Positions 41,775 to 50,890 of a stretch of DNA of 64,000 nucleotides are shown one piece after another (position 1 is the stretch's first letter; each line of letters begins with the position of its first letter). The stretch is taken from NCBI GenBank assembly GCA_012862575.1, contig BLSF01000058.1:220666-284665 (forward strand). Direction: 5' to 3'. The translations under genes were made by a program, and so were the position numbers. The notes under the pieces were generated by a model, which saw only the letters and a list, made by a program, of their open reading frames with translations, did not search any database and was not told the origin of the DNA. This DNA comes from Parietichytrium sp. I65-24A. Lineage: Eukaryota; Sar; Bigyra; Thraustochytrida; Thraustochytriidae.

Positions 41775-44310
41775 TCAAAAGCGCCTTGCTTGTGCGATTT
41801 CTGCAAGTGCCTCGCGGAGCTGAGAGTTACTCAAAATCGAATGATCTCGAAGTAATACCTTGAAGTGCTGCACTCTGGAGAGGGCATCCACACGCTTCTC
41901 CTCAAGCTCAGCCCGAACATTCCGAGCATTCGAAATTACACTTTCAGGAAAACCAAGGTGCTCAGCAAGACAGATCCCATAATCCAGGCCCTCAAGTGGC
42001 AGCGATTGTTGTTCGTGGATAGTTGAGCGAGACTTTATCTCATATGCTTGGACTAATTCCCCGCCAGATTCTGACGGCAAAGTTGGTTCAAAATACCAGA
42101 TCTTATGGCAAAGAGCGCTCAGCTGCCCGAAGTGCGTAGCAAAGAGAGTTGTCGTGTTTGGTCGATGTAAAAGAGCTTCCGCGATGGCATATGCCAGAGC
42201 AAAACCTTCTTTGGTACTCGTTCCTCTGCCGAGCTCATCAATCAAGACGATTTGCTGCCGCTCCTTTCGGAAGTCGGACGACAAGATATAAGCTGTTTCG
42301 GTCATCTCTAGACTGAATGTTGAAGCATTTGCCTCGAGATTGTCCTCCGTCCCAATACGTGCAAAGATTCGATCACAGAGTGGGAGACAGGCCCTCTCTG
42401 CTGGGACATAGGATCCCATGTGAGACAAGATAACCTGCAAAGCAACAAGTTTCAGCAGAGTGCTCTTTCCTGAGCAGTTTGGGCCCACGACCACCGCTAG
42501 TCTCTCTTTTTCGTCTAGTGCAAAATGGCAGGGCACAAAGTCTTCTGCATTCTCCAGCGCAGATTGCACCAATGGATGTCTTCCACCGGTGATACACAGC
42601 GCTTTCCCTCCTGTACCGGGAAAGAAAATTTCTGGCCTTGTGCACTGGTTCTCTAGACTGAAAACCGCAAGACACTGCATCAAGTCGAGCAAAGACGTGA
42701 GGTCAGACACTTCGTACAGAAAAGGGAGTGCGCGGCCCACAGACGCCCTAATGTCCGAAAGTTGCACTTCGGTCCGTCGAAAGGCCTCATTTGCCGCTTG
42801 TTCTTGTCGAAGGTTGAGTGCGTCCAGATGCTCTGTAGAGCAATCCACTACAGTTTTCTGGAAGGCGGGACGAACAAATCCACTCGACATTTGGGAGCTC
42901 TGAAATTTCTTGCGAGGGATGCGAATGTGGTATCCTCGTTTCGCAGAGAACCGTAATGAGACTGGAATTGAAGTAAAGGTTTGTCCAAGCGAACGCACGT
43001 ACTCCTTCATCTCTTTGATGGTTGCATGAAAACTAGCTCGCGCCACATCAAGCACACCGTCAATCCCAGGCCGAATACAAAAAATTGCCTCGACGCGCTG
43101 TTCTTCGGCGTTACGGTGAAAGTTGGTGTCAGAGCACAACTTCCCCCCAACCTCCTCCAGCAACTTTTCGCAGGTAGGGGCTTCTCGAGAGAGCGCCCCC
43201 GACATTCGCTTAGCAATTGCACATTCGAGGTTTGAGAGCACGAGCGCAAGCTCGGGCAAGAGCTGTAAACATTCTCTTAGGCGAATGATGTTGTCCGCTT
43301 CGCGCTTGAGAGTAAGCATCGTGTACGTTCTTGGCAACACTGCGTAGTGCGAGGTTAACTGGTCAAGATCGTGGAGCTGTGGCAGGAGCTGCCGGATCTT
43401 ATCCAAAATGGCCTGATTTTCCAAAAGCTCCTGAATGATATTTTGCCGCTCCTGGATAACTTCGTGGTCAGATTTTGGACAGGCTAGTTCCGCGCGAAGC
43501 AAGCGATGGCCTGGCTTTGTCACGGTATAATTTAACAAGTCAATCAGGCAACTATTTTCGACGCGATTATCCCGCAACACGTCGCGCCGGTTTGCAAGTA
43601 GCTCAAGATTCCGCACGCAAGCTGAGTATCACCTCAATATTGGTCAGTGGCCACAGTTCCAACTCGTCCGATGTAGATCTGAAGAGAAAAGCCATAGCAC
43701 TTACTTGCGTCCATCACCAGCCTACCTTCCATGTCGTCATCGATTTTGACTTTGAGAGAGTGCTTGGCAAATACTGCTTCTTCATGTTCCTCAACGTGTC
43801 TCAAAAGCGCCGCAGACGCTGCGCGAGCCAGATGCCTTCGTTCGAGATCTGTAGGATCCTGCGATTCAATAAATGTCCCTGTTAGCTACCGTCAAATTGA
43901 CGGTGATTCCACGCAATTCACTTACCAACTGGGTGCATGCCAGAGATGTGAGGTACTCCATTCCGGAATCTTCTGAGAAATGCCTTCGTGGAGCGGGAGT
44001 CATTTCCAGTCCTGCGGATCGAAGGGTTTCGACGAGCGAAGACTTGGCGTGTGTAGATGGGTACAGAATCAGGGGCGCCTCGCCAAGGGTCCTCAGCGTC
44101 CATTCGTACAGCCTGTTGTCTGGGACCTGAAACAGTCTCAGCGACGGATTCTCCAAATCCATCAAAGCTATACCCACTTCCCCTGTCGCGCCGCGAGTGT
44201 TAAAAAACATGAATCGATTCTCACAGTCAGATCAACTACCACAGTTTTCCGTCCCAGATGAACGTACAGTTCCGGTTTCCAATCACCGCTGCAACCGCTT
44301 TGCGCGACAT
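41775..44310 (-). CDS. MSH4: MutS homolog 4, meiotic crossover factor
   Basis: This is a 766-residue, four-exon gene. Exons are 44310-44268, 44182-43926, 43858-43705 and 43621-41775. The introns (85, 67 and 83 nt) have donors GTACGT, GTAAGT and GTAAGT, and AG acceptors. Splicing rebuilds the family blocks VIGNRNWEVGIALMDL and VMDATCVRNLELL. It lacks the mismatch-binding domain I of MSH2/3/6, as MSH4 should. The clamp/lever region follows, then the ATPase: Walker A GPNCSGKST, IGSYVPAE-like GSYVPAERACLPL, IFARIGTEDN, the STFSLEM signature, Walker B VLIDELGRGTST and FATHF. MSH4 pairs with MSH5 to stabilise Holliday junctions in meiosis. DNY-type LLNYTVTKPG matches MSH4 better than MSH5. The gene is good evidence for meiotic capacity. 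Confidence 0.92.
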
Positions 44311-45036
44311 TACTTCTCCTTGTTTGCTCTGCTTGCGTCAAGCCCAACCCCTGCTCACGTTCTTGTTTCTGTCAATCGAAAGGTCTGACCGGAGCACGAC
44401 GAACCCTTCAATTGTGACAGCGCCAAGTGTGAAGAACCACGAAAGCCGGTTCCCCGCTCACGCTTCTCTCCTTTTATTGGTTCCGGTCCCGGTTCTCGTC
44501 TTGAACCAGGTTCCGCTCCGGGTTCCGGTTCTTCGAGGCACCGTAGTATGGAGCCGTAGTTTTCTCCTATATGTGCAGCACACTGTTTGTTCATGTCGTG
44601 AAATGTTGAAGTATTCTAATTTAGAACTGAATAGATAAACGGTGCGATGCAAAAGACGAGTTGTGTATCAAAAAGTCGCTGACATAAGTTTCGTGAAGAC
44701 TTGGGTTTTGCCTTTTTTTTTTTTCGAAGTGTGCAGCTTGACTGTGAATTTGCAATTGAGAGAGGAGAGCGATGTTGAGAGACGGAACGAGGCGCCCTTT
44801 CTGTTGCACGGCATTTTAAGACCTCAGCGGTGGCTGACTGGGCTTTTCGCCTGCCTTCAATTGTAAATTTGAGTCGATTTTTACAGCAAAAAAGCTGTGC
44901 GGGGAAAAAGAGAAGCAGCAAAACTGCAATGGTCAAAGCTATTTCAATCTGCTTGTAGTTTTGCTTTATGAAAGAATTGATTTCAACTGCGTCGCTGCAC
45001 ATCCGCAAAGTTCCGCTTGCGAAAGGGAAAGGCAGC
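44311..45036. other. upstream region of MSH4
   Basis: This holds no coding frame that I support. The stretch 44475-44540 is a run of GGTTCCGG/GGTTCC-like imperfect repeats (GGAACC on the MSH4 sense strand), about 165-230 bp above its start codon. A T11 tract is near 44711-44722. Confidence 0.5.
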
Positions 45037-45531
45037 CTAAGCAGAGTAGAGATCAGAAACGGAGGAGAGAATCTTGGCCTTGTCGCCGGAACGATCAATC
45101 TTGAAGACGAACTGCTCTGGGATTGGCTTCTCTACAGTCTCGCCGTCCTCACTGAAGGACAGGTTCATTTCGCTGCTCTTCGCAGCAATGACCTGGAAGT
45201 CAGCGTTGTCCTGAGTCTCCTTGGAGAGGGTGATGTGGCAACCGTCGGTCTTGTCAATGGCAACGGAGAGGACAGATGCTCCAGGCTTCATGAAAACTTT
45301 GATGCGCTGGCAGTTGGAGATTTCGATGGTGCTCATGACGGAGTCAACATGAATCTCAATCAAGCTGCAGTTATCCACCTGGACGGAGTTGCACTTGCCG
45401 TTGATCTCGATCTTGCCTGGCTTGCCCTTCTCTCCCTTGCACTTGTACAAGCTCACGCTCTTCTTGAAGCTGTCCACGTCCACAGTCTCATTGGCAACGC
45501 CAGTCACGTCGATCAAATTTGGGTTCTTCAT
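45037..45531 (-). CDS. C-CAP-only cyclase-associated protein (actin regulator)
   Basis: This 164-residue protein consists of just the C-terminal beta-helix domain of cyclase-associated protein (C-CAP). The repeating short strands are clear: IEINGKCNSVQVDNC, IHVDSVMSTIEISNC, KVFMKPGASVLSVAI. The strongly conserved family blocks KTDGCHITLSKET and AAKSSEMNLSF are followed by PIPEQFVFKID. C-CAP binds ADP-actin and speeds nucleotide exchange. The helical-folded N-terminal domain and the proline/WH2 region of full CAP are absent. The upstream sequence of the same frame (to 45597) has no ATG and is basic, so the start is placed at the ATG at 45531. An upstream exon cannot be excluded, though none is obvious. 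Solo C-CAP proteins are known in apicomplexans. Confidence 0.85.
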   Translation of the reverse strand: MKNPNLIDVTGVANETVDVDSFKKSVSLYKCKGEKGKPGKIEINGKCNSVQVDNCSLIEIHVDSVMSTIEISNCQRIKVFMKPGASVLSVAIDKTDGCHITLSKETQDNADFQVIAAKSSEMNLSFSEDGETVEKPIPEQFVFKIDRSGDKAKILSSVSDLYSA

Positions 45532-46522
45532 TTTGCCTTTGCTGGCTGCCTTTGTCTTTCTAAAGCGACCAACGTTCAACACGCGACAAACGCACACCGG
45601 AGGAGCAACAACATTTGGTTAGAAACAAACTCCGCAAAGCAACCGCCGCCGAACGCTTGCGCTCCCGCCCCCCACATCCGGGCCAATCACTGCGACACCG
45701 ATGGGATCGGGCGGGATCATCGCACTCTGTAGCTCCTGCGTGACTTACCTGTGACCTTTCAAGTGCAAGTGTTGAAGCGTTGAAGCGTTGAGGATCTGCC
45801 CAGTCTGTTCCGCCTGCTTTCTGCTTTGCGGATCTATCTATGCAATATCTATGCCATCTATCTATCTATCTATCTCCCCTTCGCCCACTTCGCCCATCTT
45901 CTCATATCTTCTCCCTTCCTGTTCTTCTCAGTTCTCTTTGCAAATCTGAATTCTGCTAATTCTGCTCTCCAAATACTCCAAATCTGTATTATGCGCTAGC
46001 TGGTTCATACCTGGCTCTACCCACAGACTATTGTCGGTTAGAATAAAGAGCTCTAGCAGTGGGTTGGTGGTACTGTACCAACTGTACCCAAAAGGTAGAT
46101 ACTTGTACAGGATTCCCCAAGCATGCACTACCGTAACAATCTCTTGTCGTCGCTAAGATTGCCTTACTCGCAAAAAAGTAATCTTTTCCAACAGAAGTCA
46201 TGCAAGCTCTAGTAGCAGCTATACGAAACTTATACCCTTGGAGTGAGAATAGGAACGGGTAGTATGTCAGTATGACCGTCGCGAGGTGGGCAGAGTGGGC
46301 AGGAAGGGATGGTGATCTTGGCACACATGGTGAAGCAAAGGGACAAAAAGATCCAAGATGGCGTCAAGTCTTGCAAGCTGCAGCCGCCTCAACATTGCAC
46401 AACAAAGGAGAAAAAACTTGTGTATACTTTTACAGCCAATTTGCACAAGGAACGAAACTCAGACAGGAAAGCATCTTTCAAAGTGGCGACTCTAATTCTG
46501 CGAGAATGCATCCACGTATCCT
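45532..46522. other. intergenic region with CTAT microsatellite
   Basis: This is a non-coding kilobase between C-CAP and the EXPERA gene. A CTAT array is at about 45834-45876. No frame looks real. Confidence 0.5.
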
Positions 46523-47394
46523 TTAATCCCGTTTCTGGCCATCTGCAGTGGTCACGCATCTCGAGATTTCTTTCCACGTGTGCCTGCAAATAAGAGCGGG
46601 TACGACGATCCACAGAATCCCGCAGAACCAAAAGCCAAACCAGAAAAACAAGAGTCTCTGAAAGGAGAACGCTTCAGAGATTGATTCTGGCCAGCCGCCC
46701 AAATGCGGAAAGCTCTGCAAGGCTTCCGGAATGTAAAAGTACCATACACCAGTCGCATGAAGGACAGAAACGAAGAATGCTGCGAGGTGTCTGTATGGCT
46801 TATTCCTGTGGTAAGCATAAAAGGCGAGAATACCAAAGGGGGATTGGAAGAACAGCTCCAACATACTCGTCATGAAGACTGGGGCCCCGGCATCGCTGAC
46901 GCATCGAAGGGTTGGGTTAGGTTGGGACAAGGACGAATTTCTGCGCACAGGATTCATCATACCAAATACAAACTTACGTAAACACTCCAAGGTGGTACCT
47001 TGGCTCAACTTTCAGATACTGGCGTGACATTTCGTCCATCATCTGAAACTGCCCGCTCACGACATCAAGAAATAAGTTGAAGTAGACTAATGGGAGAAAG
47101 CGTCCATAAAGTGAGTGAGATTCCAGTTCCGCAAGTATTTTATTGCGCTGCGCGGTACGCATACAAAGACGTACCTCCGTTCATCAAGAACCAGTTTGCC
47201 AGCATAGCATCTCTCCCCGAGAGCTGCACACACTTTCCACTGAACGTAACGTACTGCACAATACCCAGATACGCCAGGGACGCGATCATCATGGGGGTTG
47301 TGAGGTACTGAACAGCTCCCGCGACATCACCCACGTACAAGAGCGGCACCAGCACCACCGCCGCGGTGAACAACACTGTTGGATCGCGAAGCAT
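46523..47394 (-). CDS. EXPERA-domain membrane protein (emopamil-binding-protein-like)
   Basis: This is a 233-residue, three-exon gene. Exons are 47394-47175, 47086-46978 and 46895-46523. The introns (88 and 82 nt) have donors GTACGT and GTAAGT and AG acceptors. Splicing restores LMNGVYFNLFLDVVSG and RYHLGVFTDAGAPVF. Four to five membrane helices are predicted. The pattern is that of EBP/EBPL: DEMSRQYLKVEPRYHLG corresponds to LWKEYAKxDxRY, and PYRHLAAFFVSVLHATGVW, FYIPE and FFWFGFWFCGILWIVVP follow in order. EBP is the sterol delta8-delta7 isomerase of the ER. By eye the residues at the catalytic His and both Glu positions are not His or Glu here (see findings), so a non-enzymatic EBPL-like or sterol-binding role is possible. 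The first ATG at 47394 is chosen. The 5' end is less sure because an acceptor-like CTGCAG lies just upstream. Confidence 0.78.
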
Positions 47395-48769
47395 TGTGTT
47401 GGGCAACACGTCTGCAGGGAGACACCCAGACAGGTTATGCAGAGTGCAGCACCACCTCTTCGCGGCAACCAACAACCCACTCTTGGCACAGGTACTCGAG
47501 TATCACTGACTGTGCCCGATGCTCCCTATTCGTCCCTCGGTTTCCAACATCTTTGTATATCTTTCTTTCCTTGTCTTCGTTCACTCTCAATCAATTCAAT
47601 CAATCAGTCAACATCAGTCAACAACAAAGAGAGCGCATTCACTCCAAGTTCGCGCACACCCGTATTGCTACTATCGTGTCTACGTAATAGTATAGGGCAT
47701 TAAACTACTAAACGCTACTATAAGATGGGAGTACTACCACTAGTAAGTACACTACCAAGACGAGTTTTTTATAGATGCGTGCTGACTGGACTGAAGTAAC
47801 AAGAATTTCACGGCAGAGAACGACACCGGGCAGAATCATGACCGTTCAGGACAAGGAATGTCTACGCGGAAGTAAAGAGCCCGTCGGTTCCAATCGCAGC
47901 AGCAGTCGCAGTGCTTGTTGCACCTTCCGGTGACTCGTGAGTCTGTGAATCTGCGACCGGTGCAGCGACGAAGTTCAATTTGACTTGGCGACTTTGTTTG
48001 CGGTAGAGCTTCGCTAAGGAGCTCACATGTGTCCGTTTCAGGAATCATGCGCCGCCACCGCTGTGGCACTGCGGCACTGCACTGCGACACTGGCAGCATA
48101 GTGACCGTGACTGACACTGCGACACTGGCACTGCAAACTCCAGCTTTTGAACCCACTGTTAGGCGTTTTCAACTCTTGGACTGGGTGATGAAGTGATCCG
48201 TGTCTTCCATCAGAAGTCTGATGGTAAACTTTGTCATCAATCAAACTTAGCCGTTGGTGGCTGGAAATTCAAGTTCTCCACGCTTCGTCCAGAGTCTCTC
48301 CACTCGGGGTTGTACCTTCCCACTCAGACGCATCTTCGACCGTGATTGGGGTCGAGTAATGGCGCCCAGCTCCCCCCTGGGCACATGGCTTGACGATTGG
48401 AGAATTTGTGCGCTCCAAACACAATATTTCCATTTATAGCTTGGTTGTTCTTGGCCGAAAGGGGGGAGGGGTTTTGCCATAGCTGAATGGTGGCAACTTT
48501 GACAAGTAGAGTTTCAGGCAGGCCTCTGTCGCAGTGTGGCCACACAAGAAGGAGATTGGTTATTGAATTTGTCAGCAAGCTCTCATTACCGTGTGAGTAG
48601 GTGCGTCAACATCGACTGCAATACCGTTCTGTGCGAAGTGGCCCGGCTCGAGGGAGGATTGGCACCACCAAAGTCCAGACGCGGCTCCGGCGCCGGATTT
48701 TGCAATGTTGATGGTGGGAAGAAGGACAGAGTGAGAGAGTAGTTGAGTGAGTGAGCGAGCGTGGCGCAG
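47395..48769. other. region between divergent EXPERA and bestrophin genes
   Basis: About 1.4 kb with no supported gene. Imperfect CAGTG/GGCACTGC phrases cluster at 48060-48135. The plus strand becomes GA-rich (GAGTGAGTGAGCGAGCG) right before the bestrophin-like start. Confidence 0.5.
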
Positions 48770-50119
48770 ATGGTTTCGTTTCGGCAGCGGAGCACTTCAG
48801 CAGTGTCGCCGCTGAGTCAGGCGATTTTGCACCGCGACAACACACTTGCGATTCAGAAGCACCTCCAAGAAGCTGCACAAGGAGTACACAACAAGTTGGA
48901 TGTTAAGACGTTGGTTCGGCGCGACAAGCAAGCGACATGGCAGACAGCATTCTTCGGAGTGTGGGATTTGATTACACAAACGAGAATTTTCCTCTTCTTC
49001 GTCTACCACGCCTCGATTGTATGCATTGCAACGTACGTCTTTCCGTCGACGGATATTGGCTTCGGCTCTATTGATATTTTGGGTTGGGTTGTCGGTCTGT
49101 TGGTAACTTTCAGGCAGAATCAAGCGATGATGAGATACTGGGAAGGGAGAACTGCATGGGGAAAGCTAGTGTCTACATCGCGAGACTTTGTGAGGACGAT
49201 GGTCACCTACTGCAGAGACAAAGACGGGGCCATGTCCGTGGCCATGTATACAGTGGCATTCTCAATCACACTAAAGAACTTTTTGCGCGAGGAAGACATA
49301 GCGTGCGATGATGAGGAGCTCAGCCAACTGCTTTCCGATGCCGATCTCGAATTCGTATTGAAGCAAAAGCTGCTCGACCGGCCCTGCGCACTGCTGGATC
49401 TCATTTCTGGTATTTTGATGCACTGCATACACGATGGAACGTTGGATCAGTCAACCATCAATCTGATTTTGGAGCCGAAGGTGAGCCAACTGAATGAGGT
49501 AATGGGAACTACACATCGCATCAAAACGACTCCACTTCCGATGGTCTATCGTCTCACGCTTGACATTGCGCAAGGGGCTTTTCTCTTGAGTATCCCGTTC
49601 AGTTTCCTGCGCGAGTGGAACCCAATTCCGTCTATTCTCGTTTGCACCGTGGTGAACCTCGTCCTCAACGGGCTGGCAAAACTTGGCAATCAATTGGAGA
49701 ATCCATTCGGAAAGGCTCTCAACAATTTGCCTCTTGGTATGTACACTGCAGATATTATGAAGCAAGCCTTGCATGTCACGGACCGATGGTATAAGCCGAA
49801 CTCTATTCTTTTCAACAATAAGCTTGAGCAGAACAAGCATTTTAGCTTGAAGAGCAAACTTAAGAAGGCTCAGGTGAAAGCGGCCGTATTTTCTGCTTTT
49901 GGGGGAGGCCAGGGAGACTCTTCCAAACCGAAAGGAGAAGGCTTGAGTGCTGCCCTGCTTCCAAGTCTATTCCCCCAGCTCTCGCTCAAGGAACTCAAAC
50001 CTGTGGAAGAATGTATTGACGACTCCGAGAGCGAACGGTCAGACACCACGTCACCGTCGGGAAATCCAAACCTGGCGCTGCAAGAAGACGAACCAGGCTC
50101 TGAAAGTATATTGAAATGA
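48770..50119 (+). CDS. bestrophin/UPF0187-family anion channel
   Basis: This 449-residue protein matches the bestrophin-like family of pentameric chloride/bicarbonate channels found in bacteria, algae and other protists. Visible are LIFFFVYHA-type first helix (RIFLFFVYHASIVCIATYV), the conserved GLLVTFRQNQAMMRYWEGRTAWGKL block that follows TM2 (F-R-x-N-x-A-x-x-R-x-x-E), and the second pair of helices (QGAFLLSIPFSFL, IPSILVCTVVNLVLNGLAKLG). The family motif NPFG follows in the form ENPFGKALNNLPL. The last 90 residues are a hydrophilic tail with an acidic Ser/Asp cluster. The first ATG at 48770 is used. Two codons upstream in frame are non-ATG. It could conduct chloride or bicarbonate; the sequence does not decide. 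Confidence 0.85.
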   Translation: MVSFRQRSTSAVSPLSQAILHRDNTLAIQKHLQEAAQGVHNKLDVKTLVRRDKQATWQTAFFGVWDLITQTRIFLFFVYHASIVCIATYVFPSTDIGFGSIDILGWVVGLLVTFRQNQAMMRYWEGRTAWGKLVSTSRDFVRTMVTYCRDKDGAMSVAMYTVAFSITLKNFLREEDIACDDEELSQLLSDADLEFVLKQKLLDRPCALLDLISGILMHCIHDGTLDQSTINLILEPKVSQLNEVMGTTHRIKTTPLPMVYRLTLDIAQGAFLLSIPFSFLREWNPIPSILVCTVVNLVLNGLAKLGNQLENPFGKALNNLPLGMYTADIMKQALHVTDRWYKPNSILFNNKLEQNKHFSLKSKLKKAQVKAAVFSAFGGGQGDSSKPKGEGLSAALLPSLFPQLSLKELKPVEECIDDSESERSDTTSPSGNPNLALQEDEPGSESILK

Positions 50120-50541
50120 TCTAAAGTGACAACCATTCGTGTGTTTTGAAATTGTTCTATTCACTTTCATGAACAGTTCAAGTCGAGAACACCAAGACCA
50201 TCTTTTCATGGACCCCGACTTGTCTCGTCTACTACCTAACAAACTTTTGCAGTCCCCACCCACACTACCCCCGCCCCACTCTTACCTGAAATTCCTGAGA
50301 AGCTTAGTATTCTATTCATCAGTGAGATTCAAGACCGTTGGGTGAGGAATACCCGGCAAATGTGCAAATCAGCCATCACGAGGCCTTCGGGTTTGTACTG
50401 AGCATCGAAAGGCTCGAGCTTTCCAAGTTGGCCTGGGAATCGACTTGAGGCATTTGCGTCAACCCGAGGCACAAGCAAGCATACTCAGCTGCAGCTGCGA
50501 GGAGGGAGTGGCGTTTCCGCTTCGCTGTGTGTTGGAGAAAG
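50120..50541. other. short intergenic region
   Basis: About 420 bases between two plus-strand genes. It is non-coding, with a pyrimidine-rich stretch at 50256-50290. Nothing else is noted. Confidence 0.45.
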
Positions 50542-50763
50542 ATGGGACAGGATGGGTTGGACGCTGCTCGGGCGTGCGCGCCGGGTGGTCGTGTTGTGGA
50601 GGCCACAGAAGCAAAGGTGCAGGAGATGAAGGACTATTGCGAGCAGACAAACTGCTCCCTGCTCCTGCAGGACATGTATGAGAAGCTTGTGATTGAGCAG
50701 CCAGACAGCCCTCTCGACTTTTTGATTCAGATGATGGAGGACAAAGTTGCTTCCGGAAAGTGA
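50542..50763 (+). CDS. RIIa/Dpy-30-like dimerisation-domain miniprotein
   Basis: This is a 73-residue protein. Residues about 36-68 follow the RIIa/Dpy-30 pattern: a helix starting YCEQTNCSLLLQDMYEKLV, a turn, then QPDSPLDFLIQMMED, matching the Y-L-x-x-x-V ... L ... P-x-x-P-I-x-F-L motif used for X-type four-helix dimerisation and docking. Such domains occur in PKA regulatory subunits, ciliary radial-spoke proteins and the N-termini of some adenylate kinases. The start is the ATG at 50542. The stop overlaps AAAGTGAGC, a donor-like site, so this could be exon 1 of a longer gene. However, only 127 bp separate it from the convergent SelD fusion, which leaves no room for one. Confidence 0.65.
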   Translation: MGQDGLDAARACAPGGRVVEATEAKVQEMKDYCEQTNCSLLLQDMYEKLVIEQPDSPLDFLIQMMEDKVASGK

Positions 50764-50890
50764 GCTCGCAGCTATTCCCTTCGCCTCACGAGCAGCAGAG
50801 AAATGTTAACTGAACATGGTGTAAGATTCTTGTCTATCTCTTCTCGCTCGCTTCGAATTGAACTTCAAATTAAAAAAAAAAAAAATGTAT

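Noticed and set aside
44968-45732. 254-codon plus-strand frame over the C-CAP gene
   Set aside because: It is opposite the conserved C-CAP codons and has no recognisable features.
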